Source: Pseudoxanthomonas sp. PXM01 (GTDB lineage Bacteria > Pseudomonadota > Gammaproteobacteria > Xanthomonadales > Xanthomonadaceae). Taken from it: a DNA stretch of 64,000 nucleotides. The stretch spans positions 558,001 through 622,000 of the forward strand of contig NZ_JACVAJ010000002.1 in NCBI RefSeq assembly GCF_014851815.1, written 5' to 3'. Shown in pieces: positions 24,614-33,746 of this stretch; positions within the stretch are counted from its first letter, which is position 1, and each line of letters opens with the position of its first letter. Both the position numbers and the translations under genes were made by a program. The notes under the pieces were generated by a model, which ran no database searches, had not been told where the DNA came from, and worked only from the letters and a program-made list of their open reading frames with translations.

Positions 24614-24999
24614 ACCACGACAACGGCCATGGCATGGACCCGCAGGCCCGGCGCCTGCATCAGGCCGCCCTGGCCCAGGTATCGCCGCAGACGCTGATGC
24701 GGTTGCGCGCCGCGCGCCATGAGGCCGGCCTGCAGGCGTCGCCCGTCGGCCATGGCCGTACGTGGCGCTGGTTGACGGCCACCGCGTTCTCGGCGGTGTT
24801 GGCGGTGGGCATCGGCCTGCAATGGCTGCCCCGCACCCCCACGGTTCCCGCGTCGGCGCCCGTCGCCGCCGTCCCGTCCGATGGCGACGCCATCGTGGAC
24901 GAACTGGGGGTCGCCGGCACGTTCGACGAAGATCCCGATCTTTACCTGTGGCTGGCATCCGCCGATGCACAGCCCCTTGCCATGGAGTCGACCCGATGA
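24610..24999 (+). CDS. single-pass membrane protein, probable anti-sigma partner
   Basis: A 129-residue protein: an N-terminal cytoplasmic ~50 residues (ARRLHQAALAQVSPQTLMRLRAARHEA in part), one membrane helix at about 56-73, and a short acidic periplasmic tail (VDELGVAGTFDEDPDLYLWLAS). It overlaps both the sigma gene (ATGA) and the following gene (ATGA). Topology and position fit an anti-sigma factor, although no ZAS zinc motif is present. The family is not otherwise recognised; the assignment is from context. Confidence 0.7.
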   Translation: MNHDNGHGMDPQARRLHQAALAQVSPQTLMRLRAARHEAGLQASPVGHGRTWRWLTATAFSAVLAVGIGLQWLPRTPTVPASAPVAAVPSDGDAIVDELGVAGTFDEDPDLYLWLASADAQPLAMESTR

Positions 25000-25439
25000 A
25001 GGTCCCTGTCCTTCGTATCCTCGCCCTCGGCCTGGTGTTCGCCGCCGGTCAAGCGTTCGCACAGGCATCCCCTGCCCCCCTGCCGGCGTGGGACAAGCTG
25101 ACGCCGCAACAGCGGGAGGCGCTGATCGCACCCGTGCGCGACCGCTGGAACCGCGAACCGGAAGATCGTGCCCGCATGCTGGAACGCGCGCAGCGCTGGC
25201 AGGCCATGACCCCCGAGCAGCGCGCGCAGGCCCGCCATGGCATGAAGCGCTTCGAGGACATGAACCCCGACCAGCGCCGCGAGGCGCGCGCGCTTTACGG
25301 CCACATGAAGGCGCTCACGCCCGAGCAGCGGGACGCATTGCGCGAGCAATGGAAGAAGATGACACCCGCACAGCGCGAGGCCTGGATGCGCGACAACGCG
25401 CCGCCGCGACGCGATCGCGACCGGCGCCCGACGCCCTGA
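24996..25439 (+). CDS. exported DUF3106-family protein
   Basis: A 147-residue protein with a signal peptide (cut near AFAQA, residue 23). The mature part has repeated short motifs WDKLTPQQREAL, WQAMTPEQRAQA, FEDMNPDQRREA, KALTPEQRDALREQW and KKMTPAQREAW. These are the W/F-x2-L/M-(T/N)P-x-QR units that define DUF3106, each probably a helix cap plus helix. The whole mature chain should be helical and basic. It starts inside the stop of the preceding gene (ATGA) and ends the sigma/anti-sigma operon, so it is a likely envelope-stress effector or sensor, by loose analogy to CpxP/LTXXQ proteins. Confidence 0.85.
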   Translation: MKVPVLRILALGLVFAAGQAFAQASPAPLPAWDKLTPQQREALIAPVRDRWNREPEDRARMLERAQRWQAMTPEQRAQARHGMKRFEDMNPDQRREARALYGHMKALTPEQRDALREQWKKMTPAQREAWMRDNAPPRRDRDRRPTP

Positions 25440-25457
25440 CGGCATCCGGCACGCCGC

Positions 25458-26195
25458 TCAGTCGGCGTGCACGTCCCGCATCAGCAGCATGTCGTAGATC
25501 CGACGTTCGCGCTCGGCATCGAATCCGCAATCCCGGACCCGCTCGCGCGGGTTTTTCCACGTGCCGAACAGCAGATCCCACAGCGGCAGGCCGTAGTTGT
25601 CGGCGTGATGCCCGGCTTGATGGTGCACGCGATGCATCTCGGGGCGCTGGACGAACCAGCCGATCCAGCGCGGCGAGCGCGTGTCCGAATGGATGTAGAG
25701 GTTGAAGGCGCTGACCAGCAGCAACGCGACGATGGCGGACAACGGCGTCAGCCCTAGCAGCCAGTAAGCGCTCAGGCAGGTGATGAAGGTCGCCGCCACT
25801 GCGTCCAGTGGATGCGCGAAGAAGGCCGTCAGCGATTCGATGCGGCGCGGACTGTGGTGGATCTGGTGGAACGTTCGCCACAGGAACGGGACCCGGTGCG
25901 CGGCGCGATGCCACCCGTAGGCGATGAGGCTGGCGAGCAGGAACGTGAGCACGCCCCCTGTCACCGGGTCGATGCGGTCCGCCAGCGACAGCAGGGCGTG
26001 CCGCGAAAACCAGTCGCCGAACAGGTGGCCCGTGGCCAGCGCGGCGGCGGCCTGGACGATGTTCAGGGAGCCCGCCAGGATCATCCAGCGACGATCGCAA
26101 TGGGACTTCGACGCGGGCGCGATGACTTCGACGGTGAAGATCAGCGCGAACAGCAGCGCGATCGCGAGATAGGCGAACACCATCATCGGCGACAT
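25458..26195 (-). CDS. fatty acid hydroxylase / sterol desaturase family di-iron membrane enzyme
   Basis: A 245-residue integral membrane protein carrying the His clusters of the superfamily: HRAAH (near residue 96), HQIHH (near 110) and, close to the C-terminus, HRVHHQAGHHADNYG. These ligate two irons that activate O2 for hydroxylation or desaturation of a lipid substrate. About four hydrophobic helices surround them. It starts one base after the stop of pntAA, so it should be translated from the same mRNA, an unusual partner for a transhydrogenase unless NADPH supply links them. The substrate is not deducible. It is convergent with the DUF3106 gene. Confidence 0.9.
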   Translation of the reverse strand: MSPMMVFAYLAIALLFALIFTVEVIAPASKSHCDRRWMILAGSLNIVQAAAALATGHLFGDWFSRHALLSLADRIDPVTGGVLTFLLASLIAYGWHRAAHRVPFLWRTFHQIHHSPRRIESLTAFFAHPLDAVAATFITCLSAYWLLGLTPLSAIVALLLVSAFNLYIHSDTRSPRWIGWFVQRPEMHRVHHQAGHHADNYGLPLWDLLFGTWKNPRERVRDCGFDAERERRIYDMLLMRDVHAD

Positions 26196-26196
26196 G

Positions 26197-27300
26197 TCAG
26201 GCGACCGCCGCGCGCGCCTCGCGGTCGGGCCAGACGGTCTTCGCCAGCAGTTCGTCGTCCCAGTCGAACTGCAGCGCGCCCTCCTTGACGAACAGCGCGA
26301 CGAAGTTCAACACGTTGCGCGCGTACATCTCGCTGGCGTGCACGGCGCCGAGGCTGGCGAGGTTGAGCGGACCGGCGATCGTCACGCCGTCGTGCGCGTA
26401 GGTCTCGCCCGGTCGCGTCAGTTCGCAGTTGCCGCCGGTCTCGGCGGCGAGATCGACGATGACGCTGCCCGGCTTCATCCCCTGGACCATCGCGGTGGTG
26501 ATGATCTTCGGCGCGGGCCGGCCCGGCACGGCCGCGGTGCAGACCACCACATCGATGCCTTTCAGGTGATCGGCCAGGCGCTGCTGCTGCAGCGCGCGCT
26601 CCTCTTCCGTCAGCTGGCGCGCGTAGCCGCCCTCGCCCGCCGCGCTGACGCCGAGGTCGAGGAACTTGCCGCCCAGCGATTCGATCTGTTCGCGCGTCTC
26701 CGGACGCACGTCGAAGCCTTCGACCTGCGCACCGAGGCGCTTGGCCGTGGCCACGCCCTGCAGGCCTGCGACACCGGCACCCACGATCAGCACCTTCGAC
26801 GGGCGGATCGTGCCCGCGGCGGTCGTTAGCATCGGGAAGAAGCGCGGCGCGAGCTGCGCGGCGATCAGCACCGCCTTGTAACCGGCCATGCCGGCCTGCG
26901 AACTGAGCACGTCCATCGCCTGCGCGCGCGTCGTGCGCGGCAACCGTTCCAGCGGGAATGCCTGGATGCCCTTCGCCTGCAGGGCAGCGGTGCGCGCGGG
27001 ATCGGCCGACGGTTGCAGCACGCCGACCAACGTCGCACCGGACTTCAAACCACCGATCGCCTCCGCTGACGGCGGCTGCACGCACAACACCAGGTCCGCA
27101 CTGCCTCGTGCCTGGTCGTCGCCCAGTTCGGCACCCGCGTCGGTGTAGGCCGTGTCGACGAAGCCGGCGTCGGCACCGGCACCATGCTCCACGACGACGC
27201 GCGCGCCGGCGGCGATCAGCTTCTTGACGGTTTCCGGCGTCGCGGCCACGCGGCGTTCGCCGGCAGCGGTTTCCTTCAGTACCCGAACTTCGACCGCCAT
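26197..27300 (-). CDS. pntAA: NAD(P)+ transhydrogenase alpha subunit, NAD(H)-binding part (PntAA/PntA1)
   Basis: A 367-residue soluble domain I of the transhydrogenase. The N-terminal alanine-dehydrogenase-like region is EVRVLKETAAGERRVAATPE. A Rossmann domain follows with VLIVGAGVAGLQGVATAKRLGA and FDVRPETREQIESLGGKF, then KIITTAMVQGMKPGSVIVDLAAETGGNCE. It binds NADH at the cytoplasmic face and passes hydride to PntB. In most genomes with split subunits the order pntAA-pntAB-pntB is contiguous; here a 2.7-kb stretch with five other genes separates this gene from pntAB. All three subunit genes look intact, so the enzyme should still assemble. Confidence 0.96.
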   Translation of the reverse strand: MAVEVRVLKETAAGERRVAATPETVKKLIAAGARVVVEHGAGADAGFVDTAYTDAGAELGDDQARGSADLVLCVQPPSAEAIGGLKSGATLVGVLQPSADPARTAALQAKGIQAFPLERLPRTTRAQAMDVLSSQAGMAGYKAVLIAAQLAPRFFPMLTTAAGTIRPSKVLIVGAGVAGLQGVATAKRLGAQVEGFDVRPETREQIESLGGKFLDLGVSAAGEGGYARQLTEEERALQQQRLADHLKGIDVVVCTAAVPGRPAPKIITTAMVQGMKPGSVIVDLAAETGGNCELTRPGETYAHDGVTIAGPLNLASLGAVHASEMYARNVLNFVALFVKEGALQFDWDDELLAKTVWPDREARAAVA

Positions 27301-27374
27301 TGCGCCCCTCGTCGTTAGGTCGTCCGTGGGGCGATGCTAACAGAGCGCGGCAGCGCCGCGCGGAGGCCATCCGG

Positions 27375-29696
27375 TCAGGCGGGCGCGGCGGCCGAGGGAA
27401 CCGGCTCGAGCCGTTCGATCACGCCCTGCATGGCGCTGTCGAACGCGTCTTCGCTCTGGTGCGTACGCAGGCGGCCCAGCCGCACCATCGCCGCCAGTTC
27501 TTCCGGCGAGGCGACGCAGAACCGCACGCCGCGGCGGTTGACGAACAGCAGACGCGAGGAGATCGGGCTGACCCACGACAGCTTGCCCGCCTGCACCCGG
27601 TTGTCCTTGTCGATGAAGTCCAGCCAGGTGCCGATCGGCAGACCGCGGAAATGGTCCGCGTCGCTGTGGTCGAAATCGAGCGTGTCGGCCCCCGCCACCA
27701 GGTGGATGGGCGTGGCCTCCTCGTCGACGACAGGCTTGGGCAGCACCACCTGCGGCAGTTCCGGCAACGCTTTTTCCAGGTCGGGACGCGCGGCGGCCAC
27801 GGCCTGCAGCGTGTCGTGCAACGCATCGACCGCACCGGCGGCGGCGTCCTGGTTCATGCCGACGCTGGCGAACACCTTGAGCATCTGCGATCGCCACGCC
27901 TGCAACCACGGCTTGCCGACCACGTGCCGCTGCGCCTCGGTCAGTTCCTCGAGCACGCCATCGGCCAGGGCCAGCGATTCGCGCAGACCTTCGCCTTCGT
28001 CGCCTTCGCGCAACACCGCCATGGTGACGTGATGGGCCCAGGGCTGGCGCAGGAAATCCTCGATCGCCTGCGGCACACGCCGGTCGGCCAGGCGCTCGTC
28101 CAGTTCTGCGGTCATGCGCGCACGCGCGGCCTCCAGGCGCTCCTGGCCGCGCTGGATCTCGGCAGCACGGCGCTCGGCGATCTCGATGCGGCGGCGGTGC
28201 TGTTCCAGGTACGCGCGGAACTCTTCTTCCAAGGTCAGGAAGATGGCCAGGTTCTCGTTGAACTCGGCGACCAGGCGGTCGACGACTTCCTCGACCTTGG
28301 TCAGCAGCGTGCGCTCGGCGGCGCTCTCGCCGTTGTTGCCCTCGCAGGCCTCGGCCAGCACGTTGAGCAGGCGGCGCGCCGGGTGGGTCTTCTGCACGAA
28401 CATGCGGCGGTCGAGCAGCGCCACCTTCACGAACGGCACCACCAGGCGACCGATCAGCTCGCGCGGACGGCCTTCCAGGTCGCGCTCGTCGAGCATGACG
28501 TCGAACAGCATGCCGACCAGGTCGATCGCATCCTCGTCGACCGGCGCCAGGCGCGCCTGCGACGGATCCACGCCCAACTGGGTGGCGCTGCTGAGCACTT
28601 CGTTCTTCAGCCGCTGCGACAGCGACTCGCCGGTGTCGCCGATCGCCGCGCGCAGCGTGGCGCTGGGCGAGGCCTGCAGTAGCGACAGGACCGACAGCAT
28701 CTCGCGCTGCGACAGATCGCGCTGGCGGGGATCGACGGCACGCGCCTCTGGGGCCTCACCGGTATCCCGGCCGCGACGCGACTCCTGCAACAGGTGGTGC
28801 AGGGCTTCCAGCAGCACGCCCTGTGCGCCGGGTGCGGACCCGTAGCCCGGCGGCACGTCGCCGAAGCCGGGGGCAGCCGGCGCGGCCTGGGTGGCCTGCA
28901 GACCACGGCTGACGCCTGCCATGCGGTTGAGGAACCGGGCCGCCCATGCGGGCGCGCCGGGGTCTTCACCATCGCCCGTGGCATCCAGGTCCGGGGCGGC
29001 CTCACCGACCGATGCGGCGGCGGCGGCCGGCGGACGGCGCGCAGGCAGTTCCGGCATCACGCCGACCTGCATCAGGCGCTGGTCCAGCGACGCGTAGATG
29101 CGGGCGATGGCAGGTACAAGGTCGCGCTCGCACAGCTTGATCACCACCAGCCGGACGTCGGGCGCCAGATCGCAGGCCACGAAGGCCTGGTGGACGGCGA
29201 CGCCGATGTGCTCCGGACCGATCGGGTTGAGGTCGCTGTCGAGTGTGACATCGCCGGCGATCCAGCCGAGCCGGCGATCCAGTCGCCCCAGCACGGGCTT
29301 GCATTCGCGCTGGATGACGCTGGCGAAATTGCGCACGGCCAGGCGCGACTCCAGCTCCTGCTCGGACACCAGGCTGAGGGTGTCGTCCGCCGATTCCACG
29401 AACACGCGTTCGGCGGGCGACGGCTGGCCGGCCTCGAGCGCCTTCCATGACCGCTGCAACTGGGCGCGGAACCGCCCGATGATGTCCTCGCGACGACGGC
29501 GCAGTTCGCGCATCGCATCGAGGAAGGCCATCTGCGAAGGACCGGCGCGTTCGGCGCGGTCGAACAAGGCATCGTCGAATCGCCCCAGCGCCACCGCGAA
29601 GGCATCGACCAGCGGCGGGACGGCGGCGTCGCGCGCCTGCTCCAGCAGGCGCGTGTCGCGCCCGGGGCGGTCGGCGATGTTCGGGACATTCGACAT
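27375..29696 (-). CDS. DUF1631 family protein, copy A
   Basis: A 773-residue cytoplasmic protein of the DUF1631 family. Long helical stretches predominate (RLLEQARDAAVPPLVDAF, VEEVVDRLVAEFNENLAIF), with a coiled-coil at about 540-600 (EIAERRAAEIQRGQERLEAARARM in part). A C-terminal ~90 residues carries GTWLDFIDKDNRVQAGKLSW, LFVNRRGVRFCVASPEEL and LGRLRTHQSEDAFDSAMQG, whose beta-barrel look recalls PilZ-type domains, but the canonical RxxxR...DxSxxG is not intact. ATG 29696 begins the conserved part; an upstream extension of the frame lacks coding character. It is 44% or so alike by eye to the next gene in key blocks. The function is unknown. Confidence 0.88.
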   Translation of the reverse strand: MSNVPNIADRPGRDTRLLEQARDAAVPPLVDAFAVALGRFDDALFDRAERAGPSQMAFLDAMRELRRRREDIIGRFRAQLQRSWKALEAGQPSPAERVFVESADDTLSLVSEQELESRLAVRNFASVIQRECKPVLGRLDRRLGWIAGDVTLDSDLNPIGPEHIGVAVHQAFVACDLAPDVRLVVIKLCERDLVPAIARIYASLDQRLMQVGVMPELPARRPPAAAAASVGEAAPDLDATGDGEDPGAPAWAARFLNRMAGVSRGLQATQAAPAAPGFGDVPPGYGSAPGAQGVLLEALHHLLQESRRGRDTGEAPEARAVDPRQRDLSQREMLSVLSLLQASPSATLRAAIGDTGESLSQRLKNEVLSSATQLGVDPSQARLAPVDEDAIDLVGMLFDVMLDERDLEGRPRELIGRLVVPFVKVALLDRRMFVQKTHPARRLLNVLAEACEGNNGESAAERTLLTKVEEVVDRLVAEFNENLAIFLTLEEEFRAYLEQHRRRIEIAERRAAEIQRGQERLEAARARMTAELDERLADRRVPQAIEDFLRQPWAHHVTMAVLREGDEGEGLRESLALADGVLEELTEAQRHVVGKPWLQAWRSQMLKVFASVGMNQDAAAGAVDALHDTLQAVAAARPDLEKALPELPQVVLPKPVVDEEATPIHLVAGADTLDFDHSDADHFRGLPIGTWLDFIDKDNRVQAGKLSWVSPISSRLLFVNRRGVRFCVASPEELAAMVRLGRLRTHQSEDAFDSAMQGVIERLEPVPSAAAPA

Positions 29697-29884
29697 GCGC
29701 AGGGTTCCCCGCCCGGGGGGGCGAAAGAAAGGTGGGGGATACGGACGGGGATCCGTGATGACATCGTAGGAAATCCGGCCGACAGGCAACCGTGACGTCC
29801 TCGGCAGTTTGATGCCGCGCAACACGTTACCTCATCGGAGAGCGTTGCGGCACAGGGCTTGCATGGCGCCCGAACGTGCCCGCG

Positions 29885-32056
29885 TCAGGGCGATGCAGGG
29901 ACCACCAGACGGTCCACCACCCCCTGCATGGCGCTGTAGAACGCATCCTCGTCGCGGTGCATCCGCACGCGCCCGAGCTGCCCCATCACCACCAGTTCCT
30001 GGACCGATGCCACGCAGATGCGCGCACCTGCGCGATTGACGAACATCATGCGGCCCGACACCGGGCTGATCCAGCTCAGCCTGCCAGCCTGCACGCGATT
30101 GTCCTTGTCGACGAAATCCAGCCAGCTGCCCTCCCGCAAGTGCTGGAAATAATCCGTCATCACCGGATCCTGCCGCCCCAGCCCTTCCTGCAGTTCATGC
30201 GACTCCAGCAAGCCGGGCAGCAACGGCGCGGGCACGGCGGGCGACAGCGACGCATCCGCGGCGACCGGCGCATCCTCCCGTGGCGCGACGAGCGCGGCGA
30301 AGAGCTGCTCGCGCTGCCGCGCGACGACATCCTTCGCCTGCCCCGAGGCCATCCACATCGGCTGCAGCCAATCCAGCGCCGCGTGCCAGGCGCGTACGTC
30401 ACCGCGATCGTTCGCCACCGCGACCGCCTCGAGCAGACCGTCCAGCATCATCGGCGCCGCCCGTGGCTTGTTGAGAGCCTGCATGCGCGCCGCGTACGCC
30501 GGCCAACCGTCCACCAGAACCCGCCGCACCGCCATGGGCATGTCGTGCGCCTGCAACCTGGCCTCGAGGTCTGCGGCAAACTGCGCCACGACCGCGGCTT
30601 CGGCATCCTTCGCCTGTTGTTCGGCGGCCAGCGCGCGCTCGACCTTGTCCGCCTCGCTGCGATAGCGCGCGTAGAAGTCATTGAACTCCGTGCGCGCCAC
30701 GCGGAACACCGACTGGCTTTCGTCGAAATCCGCGACCAGCCGCAGTACGGTGTCCCTTACCTTTTCCAGCAGCAGGCGCTGCGCTTCGTTCTCGCCGGGG
30801 TTCCCGTCGCAGGCTTCGACCAGCACGTTCAGCAGGCGGCGCGCCGAATGCGTGGCCTGCAGGAACAGCTTGCGGTCCTGCAGGGCGACCTTGGTCATCG
30901 GCGCCATCAGTCGCCCCAGTACATGGATCTGGTCCTGGCCGAGATGGCTCTCGCGGAAGATCACCTCGAACAGCATGCCGACCAGGTCGACCACGTTCTC
31001 GTCGGCATCGGAGATGGCCACCGCTTCCGGCGCGACACCCAATCCCGCCGCATGCAGGAAGATCTGCCGCTTGAAGGCCGCCTTCAGTTTCTCGGGCGTG
31101 GCCAGCACTTCGGCATGCACCTCCGGCGCGGCGATCTGCAACAGGGTCAGCGCCACCACCAGTTCGCGCTGCGACAACGAGGTCCGCACCGCCGGGGACG
31201 CCGTGGCACTCGGGCCGCGCGCGTGCCGATGCCGGGACGCCTCCAGCAACTGGTGGAGTGCCGGCGGCAGCGTGCCGGTCTCCGATGGCGCAACCGGCGC
31301 ATCGGCATCCCCGTTGTCCCACGACACGAAGAACCGCGTCATCCAGTCCGGCTCGCTCGTCGCTTCGTCACCCGCACTGGGGATCGCCTGCGCGCGGCGC
31401 AGGCGCGGACCGGTGCTGTCCTGCGGCCCCAGGCGACGCACCAGTCGCGCATGCATGGATTCGTAGATCGGCCCGATGAGTTCGACGAACTCGCGCGCGC
31501 AGCATTGCATCGCCAGTGCGCGGACGTTGCCGGGCAGCGCCCCATCCGTCAGGCCGCGATACACCGCCATCGCGATGCGCGCTGGCGAATACGGCGCGCT
31601 GTCGGGCGACAGGCGGATCCCCATGTCCAGCCATGTCAGGTAACCATTGAGGCGCAGCAGTTCGGACTGCCATTCGCGTGAGATGACATCCGCCAACTGT
31701 TCGGTCGCCAGCCGAACGTCCAGTTCGTCCTCTTCGACCAGGCCAAGCCCCGCCTCGTCGCGCTCCCGCCCGAACCGCACCGTGGGCGCCTCGCCTGCCG
31801 ACGCCGTGCGCCAAGCCGAGGCCATGTCGTCGCGGAAGCCGCGCAGGATCGCCTCCCTGCGCTCCTTGAGCGCCAGCAGGCCATCCAGGTAAGGGCCACG
31901 ATCCAGCTCCATGCGTTCCAGCCGGTCCAGCATCGGCTGCCGCAGTCCGTCCACCACATCGGTGAATGCCGCCTCCAAGGGCGCCTGCATCGCCTCGCGC
32001 AGCAACTCGACGAGCGGATGGCCTGACGTGGGAAGAGGCGGCGGCGTAGCAGGCAT
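29885..32056 (-). CDS. DUF1631 family protein, copy B
   Basis: A 723-residue paralogue of the gene at 27375-29696. Shared blocks in the same order include LSQRELVVALTLLQ, DENVVDLVGMLFEVIF, ARRLLNVLVEACDGN and, at the C-terminus, GSWLDFVDKDNRVQAGRLSWISP, FVNRAGARICVAS and HRDEDAFYSAMQGVVDRL. The central linker and coiled-coil are much less similar, so the duplication is old. It lies upstream of copy A on the same strand with 188 bp between them, where no other gene is seen. Like copy A it has no signal peptide or membrane helix and no assigned function. Confidence 0.88.
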   Translation of the reverse strand: MPATPPPLPTSGHPLVELLREAMQAPLEAAFTDVVDGLRQPMLDRLERMELDRGPYLDGLLALKERREAILRGFRDDMASAWRTASAGEAPTVRFGRERDEAGLGLVEEDELDVRLATEQLADVISREWQSELLRLNGYLTWLDMGIRLSPDSAPYSPARIAMAVYRGLTDGALPGNVRALAMQCCAREFVELIGPIYESMHARLVRRLGPQDSTGPRLRRAQAIPSAGDEATSEPDWMTRFFVSWDNGDADAPVAPSETGTLPPALHQLLEASRHRHARGPSATASPAVRTSLSQRELVVALTLLQIAAPEVHAEVLATPEKLKAAFKRQIFLHAAGLGVAPEAVAISDADENVVDLVGMLFEVIFRESHLGQDQIHVLGRLMAPMTKVALQDRKLFLQATHSARRLLNVLVEACDGNPGENEAQRLLLEKVRDTVLRLVADFDESQSVFRVARTEFNDFYARYRSEADKVERALAAEQQAKDAEAAVVAQFAADLEARLQAHDMPMAVRRVLVDGWPAYAARMQALNKPRAAPMMLDGLLEAVAVANDRGDVRAWHAALDWLQPMWMASGQAKDVVARQREQLFAALVAPREDAPVAADASLSPAVPAPLLPGLLESHELQEGLGRQDPVMTDYFQHLREGSWLDFVDKDNRVQAGRLSWISPVSGRMMFVNRAGARICVASVQELVVMGQLGRVRMHRDEDAFYSAMQGVVDRLVVPASP

Positions 32057-32197
32057 TGCGTCGTTCGGTCGGCCAGGTTGTCCACGGCGGCCCGTATCGA
32101 CTCACGGTTCCGTGCGTACCAGCGGACCGTAACGCGTCCGCTGCGATTAAACTCGTGCATCGATACTGTGTACTGCATCCCACTATAAGGCGACTCG

Positions 32198-32779
32198 ATG
32201 CCCACTGAAAGCCTGCTGCAGGTACTGGACGCGCGACGTTCCGTGCCATCGAAGCAACTGGGTGAACCCGGCCCCGATGCGGCCACGCTGGCCCGCATGC
32301 TGGCCTCGGCCGTGCGCGTGCCGGACCACGGCAAGCTGGTGCCGTTCCGTTTCATCCATATCCGCGGCGATGCACGCCACGCGCTGGGCGACCGGTTGGC
32401 CGCGCGCACGCGCGCGCTCGACCCGGATGCACCCGATGCCGCCGTGGAAAAGGACCGTGGCCGCTTCTCCAGTGCGCCCGACATCATCACGGTGGTCGCG
32501 CGCCTGACGCCCGGCCACAAGGTGCCCGAACAGGAACAGCTGCTCACCGCCGGCAGCGTCTGCTTTGCCCTGTTGCAGGCGGCACAGGCGTGCGGCTTCG
32601 GTGCGCAATGGCTGACCGGCTGGATGGCCTACGACGATCACGTCTCGCAGCTGCTGGGCCTTGCCGCGAACGAGAAGGTCGCCGGCTTCATCCACATCGG
32701 CACGCCGCGGCTGCAGGCGCCCGAGCGGGAACGCCCGGATCCCGCCGCACTGCTGAGCGAGTGGACACCCGATGCCTGA
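32198..32779 (+). CDS. nitroreductase family flavoprotein (YdjA-like)
   Basis: A 193-residue FMN enzyme of the nitroreductase superfamily. The N-terminal LLQVLDARRSVPSKQLGEPGPD holds the Arg-Arg-Ser phosphate-binding triplet. The middle has HGKLVPFRFIHI, and VCFALLQAAQACGFGAQWLTGW is the flavin-shielding helix. It ends with AGFIHIGTPRLQAPERERP, typical of the short YdjA subgroup. It should reduce nitro- or enone-type compounds with NAD(P)H; the natural substrate is unknown. A TATAAG hexamer at 32184-32189 leaves room for only a very short leader before the ATG. It overlaps the exonuclease gene by 8 nt. Confidence 0.9.
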   Translation: MPTESLLQVLDARRSVPSKQLGEPGPDAATLARMLASAVRVPDHGKLVPFRFIHIRGDARHALGDRLAARTRALDPDAPDAAVEKDRGRFSSAPDIITVVARLTPGHKVPEQEQLLTAGSVCFALLQAAQACGFGAQWLTGWMAYDDHVSQLLGLAANEKVAGFIHIGTPRLQAPERERPDPAALLSEWTPDA

Positions 32780-33683
32780 GGGGCTGCACCCGCGCCCGCT
32801 CTACCTGGTCGATGCCAGCCTGTACGTGTTTCGCGCCTGGCATTCGATGCCGGACGAATTCCAGGATGCCGACGGCTGGCCGACCAATGCGGTTCACGGC
32901 TTCGCGCGTTTCCTCCTCGAGTTGCTGGAGAAGGAGCGACCTGCGCACATCGCCATCGCGTTCGACGAGGCGCTGGACAGCTGTTTCCGCAACCACCTCT
33001 ATCCGGCGTACAAGGCCAACCGCGATCCCGCGCCGGAGGAACTCCGCCGCCAGTTCACCCACTGCAAGGCCCTCTGCGCCGCACTCGGACTGAGCGTGCT
33101 GGCTCACGGCGAGTACGAGGCGGACGACCTCATCGGCAGCGCCCTGCACGCGGCGCGTCCGCAGGGATTCCGCGGCGTCATCGTGTCGGCCGACAAGGAC
33201 CTGTCGCAGTTGCTGCAGGAACACGACGAGCAGTGGGATTTTGCGCGCGGCCAGCGCTGGGGCATGGCCGGCGTGAAGGCACGCCACGGCGTGGAGGCGC
33301 GGCAGATCGCCGACTACCTGGCGCTGACCGGCGATGCCGTGGACAACATTCCCGGCGTGAGCGGCATCGGCGCGAAATCCGCCGCGGTGCTGCTCGCGCA
33401 TTTCGGCGACCTGGACACGCTGCTGGCGCGCATGGACGAAGTCGCCTTCCTGCGACTGCGTGGCGCGGCCACGATGGCGGTTCGCCTGCGCGAACAACGC
33501 GAGCAGGCGTTGCTGTGGCGTCAACTCACGACCATCGCGCTGGATGCGCCGCTGGGCGACATCGCCACCGGCCACGTGCGTGGCCAGGCCGACAGCGACA
33601 TGCTGTCGGGACTGTCGGACGCCCTGCGTTTCGGCCCGATGACGCGACGGCGGTTGCGCGTGGCGGCGGGGTTGCAGGACTGA
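32772..33683 (+). CDS. 5'-3' exonuclease / flap endonuclease-like protein (ExoIX/Pol I N-domain type)
   Basis: A 303-residue protein similar to the stand-alone form of the DNA polymerase I 5' nuclease domain. Metal-binding acidic residues appear in LYLVDASLYVFRAWH, IAIAFDEALDSCFRN and EYEADDLIGSALHAA, then VIVSADKDLSQLL. The helix-hairpin-helix DNA-binding motif is DNIPGVSGIGAKSAAVLLAHFGDL. The arch region FRNHLYPAYKANRDPAPEEL contains the conserved YKANR. It would remove RNA primers or flaps, or act in repair. It overlaps the nitroreductase gene by 8 nt, so the pair is co-transcribed. Confidence 0.92.
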   Translation: MPEGLHPRPLYLVDASLYVFRAWHSMPDEFQDADGWPTNAVHGFARFLLELLEKERPAHIAIAFDEALDSCFRNHLYPAYKANRDPAPEELRRQFTHCKALCAALGLSVLAHGEYEADDLIGSALHAARPQGFRGVIVSADKDLSQLLQEHDEQWDFARGQRWGMAGVKARHGVEARQIADYLALTGDAVDNIPGVSGIGAKSAAVLLAHFGDLDTLLARMDEVAFLRLRGAATMAVRLREQREQALLWRQLTTIALDAPLGDIATGHVRGQADSDMLSGLSDALRFGPMTRRRLRVAAGLQD

Positions 33684-33689
33684 CGAAGA

Positions 33690-33718
33690 CTGCCATCACA
33701 TGATGCAGCCGGTAGAAT
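33690..33718 (+). promoter_or_regulatory. predicted sigma-70 promoter upstream of the galE remnant
   Basis: CTGCCA (33690-33695), 17-nt spacer, TAGAAT (33713-33718). A transcript from here would start near 33725 and run through the galE remnant into the methyltransferase genes. Confidence 0.45.
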
Positions 33719-33746
33719 GCGGCCAGTGATTTCAGGGAAGGCTGTA

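Noticed and set aside
27375-29696. DUF1631 C-terminal module as a true c-di-GMP-binding PilZ domain
   Set aside because: The RxxxR and DxSxxG residues that bind c-di-GMP are not both present; only a general resemblance is visible.
32184-32189. TATAAG as the -10 of a leaderless nitroreductase transcript
   Set aside because: The hexamer is only 8 nt before the ATG and has no matching -35 at 16-18 nt, so the promoter claim is not supported; mentioned only within the gene entry.
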